A stretch of 8,136 nucleotides of DNA from 2-12-FULL-42-15 sp964196565 (GTDB taxonomy: Bacteria; Pseudomonadota; Gammaproteobacteria; Coxiellales; Coxiellaceae), in assembly GCA_964196565.1 (NCBI GenBank), contig CAXMUH010000123.1, positions 1-8,136 of the forward strand. Direction: 5' to 3'. The position numbers and the translations under genes were made by a program. The notes below the pieces were generated by a model that was given only the letters and a program-made list of their open reading frames with translations, made no database searches and was not told the DNA's origin. This document shows, one piece after another, positions 6,671 through 8,136 of the stretch (position 1 is the stretch's first letter; every line of letters starts with the position of its first letter).

Positions 6671-6853
6671 TTAATTGGCAGCGGTTTCGCTGGATTGATT
6701 AAGCTTAACCAATCGATCTATAATAAAGCGTACTGATCTCGGGCTGATTTCCAGCTCTTTGGCAACTTGGCTAAGTTTTTTACCTTGTTGAAGTCCGCTA
6801 ATAATCCGGGTCTCATATTCTGTGAGCTGATGGGGATGAAAATTTTTATTCAT
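6671..6853 (-). CDS. Small stand-alone LuxR/GerE-type helix-turn-helix protein
   Basis: Read on the minus strand from the ATG at 6853-6851, the product is 60 residues. Residues 10-51 (LTEYETRIISGLQQGKKLSQ, then VAKELEISPRSVRFIIDRLVKL) follow the GerE/LuxR C-terminal HTH pattern, with the recognition helix beginning at SPRSVRF. There is no receiver, PAS or autoinducer domain, so it resembles a free DNA-binding module such as Bacillus GerE. The frame extends upstream to a GTG at 6931, but that lies inside the REP element, and the ATG at 6853 has GAGAG about 7-8 nt before it, so the short form is preferred. It converges on the sterol reductase gene (stops 12 nt apart) and diverges from the amidotransferase gene. 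Its targets are unknown. Confidence 0.72.
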   Translation of the reverse strand: MNKNFHPHQLTEYETRIISGLQQGKKLSQVAKELEISPRSVRFIIDRLVKLNQSSETAAN

Positions 6854-6887
6854 GCAGAGCTCTCGTTTAAGTGAAAAATACAAGTGT

Positions 6888-6901
6888 ATACCTCGCGGTA
6901 T
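6888..6901. promoter_or_regulatory. Candidate operator dyad upstream of the HTH gene
   Basis: ATACC-TCGC-GGTAT is a perfect 5-bp inverted repeat 34 nt upstream of the HTH gene start. Similar ATAC...GTAT dyads occur on the other side of the REP pair, before the amidotransferase gene. It could be a site for the HTH protein itself; this is inference from symmetry and position. Confidence 0.3.
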
Positions 6902-6911
6902 GGAAATAGGT

Positions 6912-7048
6912 GTAGCCCGGACGATCCTCACGCTTCGCGCGTGACAGGCTTTGTCGGCCGGGAAGTATCATGCAAAGCATGATTCCAACTCTTTGAGCCG
7001 CGCTTCGTACAACATTCCCGGCCAAAAATAAAGTTTTGTCCGGGCTAC
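6912..7048. repeat. Inverted pair of REP-like elements (BIME-like), 137 bp
   Basis: The element is bounded by GTAGCCCGGAC (6912-6922) and its reverse complement GTCCGGGCTAC (7038-7048). Inner borders are GGCCGGGAA (6956-6964) and TTCCCGGCC (7015-7023), also exact reverse complements. It is therefore two REPs, each GTAGCCCGGAC-variable-GGCCGGGAA, head to head around a 50-bp spacer. The left REP holds TCACGC/GCGTGA (6928-6933, 6939-6944). The spacer holds ATCATGC-AAA-GCATGAT (6967-6983). The right REP has an AT-rich centre with no strong hairpin. The array at 5031-5294 carries the same borders. It occupies most of the 270-bp divergent region between the HTH and amidotransferase genes. No RAYT transposase gene is in the window. 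Confidence 0.88.
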
Positions 7049-7058
7049 GCTTATTTTC

Positions 7059-7110
7059 ATACCGACACCAGTATAGATAACTACAGAAAACAAACAATAC
7101 CGTAGAGTAT
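7059..7110 (+). promoter_or_regulatory. Probable promoter/operator region of the amidotransferase gene
   Basis: Two dyads lie here: ATAC-N8-GTAT (7059-7074) and AATAC-N6-GTATT (7096-7111). A weak -10-like TATAGA (7072-7077) overlaps the first, but no convincing -35 box is seen. A clear Shine-Dalgarno GGAG (7113-7116) follows, 7 nt before the ATG at 7124. The dyads resemble the one at 6888-6901 on the far side of the REP pair. Confidence 0.3.
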
Positions 7111-7123
7111 TTGGAGAAATTAA

Positions 7124-7819
7124 ATGAACGTATTTATTATTCGACATACAGCCACTGCTGATTTATCGTTATTTGAGCAATGGGCAAAAAAATCAGATCA
7201 TTCCTTAACAATCCTCAATGTTTGCGAAGAATCAAGTTTTGAATTCCCCGCTTTAGAAGACGTCGATGCCTTAATCACTACCGGTGGGCCGCAATGTGCG
7301 CCTCTAATAGACCGTTATCCTGAGCTGATGCATGAAATTAAGTTTTTGACCCAAGTGATCGAAGCCAAAAAACCTATTTTAGGTATTTGTTTGGGCGGTC
7401 AATTGCTGGGGCACGCCTTTGGTGCAGCTGCGGCGCGAAGTCCTGAACCAGAGTTTGGCTATTACCCGCTGACATTGACAAAAGAGGGTGAGAACGATCC
7501 ATTGTTTAAATCACTTTCCAATCCGTTTGATAGTCTGCATTGGCATCAAGATATGATCGGTGTGCCTGTTGATGCGGTAATTTTAGCAAAATCACGAGGC
7601 TGTCCGGTTCAAGCGGTAAAGTTTTGTGAAAATGCTTATGCGCTGCAATTCCATTGGGACTTTACTCGTTCAATGGTTATTAAATATCTGCAAAAAATGG
7701 AAGATCATATGCCGATCGGTAGTTATGTGCAGCATGCGGATGAAATGTTATTAGCAGACTTTTCGTATATGAAAAAGAAGCTTTATGCTTTGCTTGATAG
7801 CTTTACTTCCTTAAGATAA
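7124..7819 (+). CDS. Class I glutamine amidotransferase-like protein
   Basis: The 231-residue cytoplasmic protein has the GATase class I fold pattern. ALITTGGPQ near residue 50 forms the oxyanion strand region. The nucleophile elbow ILGICLGGQLLG has Cys89, SLHWHQD lies near 145-150, and ALQFHWDFT has the catalytic His177. The family removes ammonia from glutamine (Cys-His-Glu triad) and passes it to a synthase, or acts as a stand-alone peptidase or hydrolase. Here the usual H-x-E is H-W-D, with Asp179 in the acid position. No synthase domain or synthase gene is fused or adjacent, so the acceptor is unknown; it resembles the stand-alone GuaA-N-like proteins often annotated only as type 1 glutamine amidotransferase. 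The start is fixed by GGAG 7 nt upstream. Confidence 0.85.
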   Translation: MNVFIIRHTATADLSLFEQWAKKSDHSLTILNVCEESSFEFPALEDVDALITTGGPQCAPLIDRYPELMHEIKFLTQVIEAKKPILGICLGGQLLGHAFGAAAARSPEPEFGYYPLTLTKEGENDPLFKSLSNPFDSLHWHQDMIGVPVDAVILAKSRGCPVQAVKFCENAYALQFHWDFTRSMVIKYLQKMEDHMPIGSYVQHADEMLLADFSYMKKKLYALLDSFTSLR

Positions 7820-7840
7820 CATTATATTAAAGTTATCTTA
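7812..7840 (+). other. AT-rich stem-loop overlapping the amidotransferase stop codon
   Basis: TAAGATAAC (7812-7820) and GTTATCTTA (7832-7840) are perfect reverse complements around an 11-nt loop, and the TAA stop at 7817-7819 lies in the left arm. No T-run follows, so it is at best a weak terminator or a 3'-end stabilising hairpin. Confidence 0.4.
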
Positions 7841-7929
7841 CCAGCATATCAAATAATTTAGTCAAACGTATCCTTTCATTTTTTTCTTGGTTACAATATT
7901 ACATAGACAAATTAAATGAGCGACTCAAT

Positions 7930-8136
7930 ATGGCTAACGCAACGACAAGCCGCTCACAGGGAAAGTGTAAGCAACTAACTCTTCAGCAGGAATATGCTGA
8001 GTTAAGGGGAAATCTTTCCAATCATATTGATTTGGCATTAAACCGTTTACAATCAAAAGGGGTTGATGTCGACGACAAGCAGTATGAAAATCAAAATTTG
8101 CTTGAATACGCCCTATATCTTAAAGATCGTAATATT
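7930..8136 (+). CDS. Unrecognised protein, N-terminal 69 residues (partial at 3')
   Basis: From the ATG at 7930 the frame stays open to the window edge. It begins MANATTSRSQGKCKQLTLQQ and continues with a mostly hydrophilic, probably helical stretch rich in Leu, Gln, Asn and Asp (for example NHIDLALNRLQSKGVDVDDK). No signal peptide, membrane segment or familiar motif is visible. An in-frame stop at 7828-7830 and no earlier ATG, GTG or TTG in this frame make 7930 the first available start. The Shine-Dalgarno is poor (GAG at 7918-7920). A TACAAT -10-like hexamer at 7892-7897 suggests a promoter, but without a good -35. Another ATG at 7916 in a different frame ends after 20 codons. In this kind of genome a lineage-specific or effector-like protein is possible, but nothing seen here proves it. 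Confidence 0.5.
   Translation, partial: MANATTSRSQGKCKQLTLQQEYAELRGNLSNHIDLALNRLQSKGVDVDDKQYENQNLLEYALYLKDRNI

Noticed and set aside
6679..6692. CAGCG-GTTT-CGCTG hairpin as a terminator between the convergent genes
   Set aside because: It is only 5 bp, lies inside the HTH coding end, and has no T-run on either strand.
6854..6931. N-terminal extension of the HTH gene from a GTG at 6931
   Set aside because: The extension would be encoded partly by the REP element. The ATG at 6853 has a Shine-Dalgarno-like GAGAG and starts just before the HTH domain.

Overview
The window looks like the chromosome of a gammaproteobacterium. The best guess is a member of the Legionellales or a Coxiella-like relative. 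Three things point there: the gene order infC-rpmI-rplT-pheS-pheT-ihfA-merR-tRNA-Pro, protein sequences close to the enterobacterial versions, and an animal/plant-like 7-dehydrocholesterol reductase, a gene known from Coxiella and a few other intracellular bacteria. Base composition is moderately AT-rich by eye. The species cannot be named from the sequence alone.

Positions 1-4924 hold a housekeeping translation block on the + strand. It begins with the 3' end of what is most likely infC (IF3), carrying an unusual Glu-Lys-Ser/Pro repeat tail. It continues with rpmI (L35), rplT (L20), pheS, pheT, ihfA and a small MerR-type regulator that overlaps ihfA. A strong hairpin lies between rplT and pheS, and a strong Rho-independent terminator closes the block. 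Gaps are short (3-67 nt), so this is probably one operon with internal control points. A tRNA-Pro(GGG) gene with encoded CCA starts about 15 nt after the terminator T-run.

Positions 5016-7123 are accessory in character. A 95-bp sequence is repeated about 2.8 times in tandem, and each copy contains a REP-like palindrome (GTAGCCCGGAC...GGCCGG). Then come the multi-pass sterol reductase gene, a convergent small stand-alone LuxR/GerE-type HTH gene on the - strand, and an inverted pair of the same REP family (6912-7048). A 3' half of the same REP sits in the pheS-pheT gap. The intergenic region around the REP pair also carries three ATAC...GTAT dyads that could be operator sites.

Positions 7124-8136 hold a class I glutamine amidotransferase-like gene and the start of an unrecognised gene that runs off the window.

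The most interesting items are the eukaryote-like sterol reductase embedded among REP elements and beside a lone HTH regulator, the repeat-tailed IF3, and the REP family with constant ends and variable centres. No defence system, CRISPR array, transposase or prophage gene is visible.
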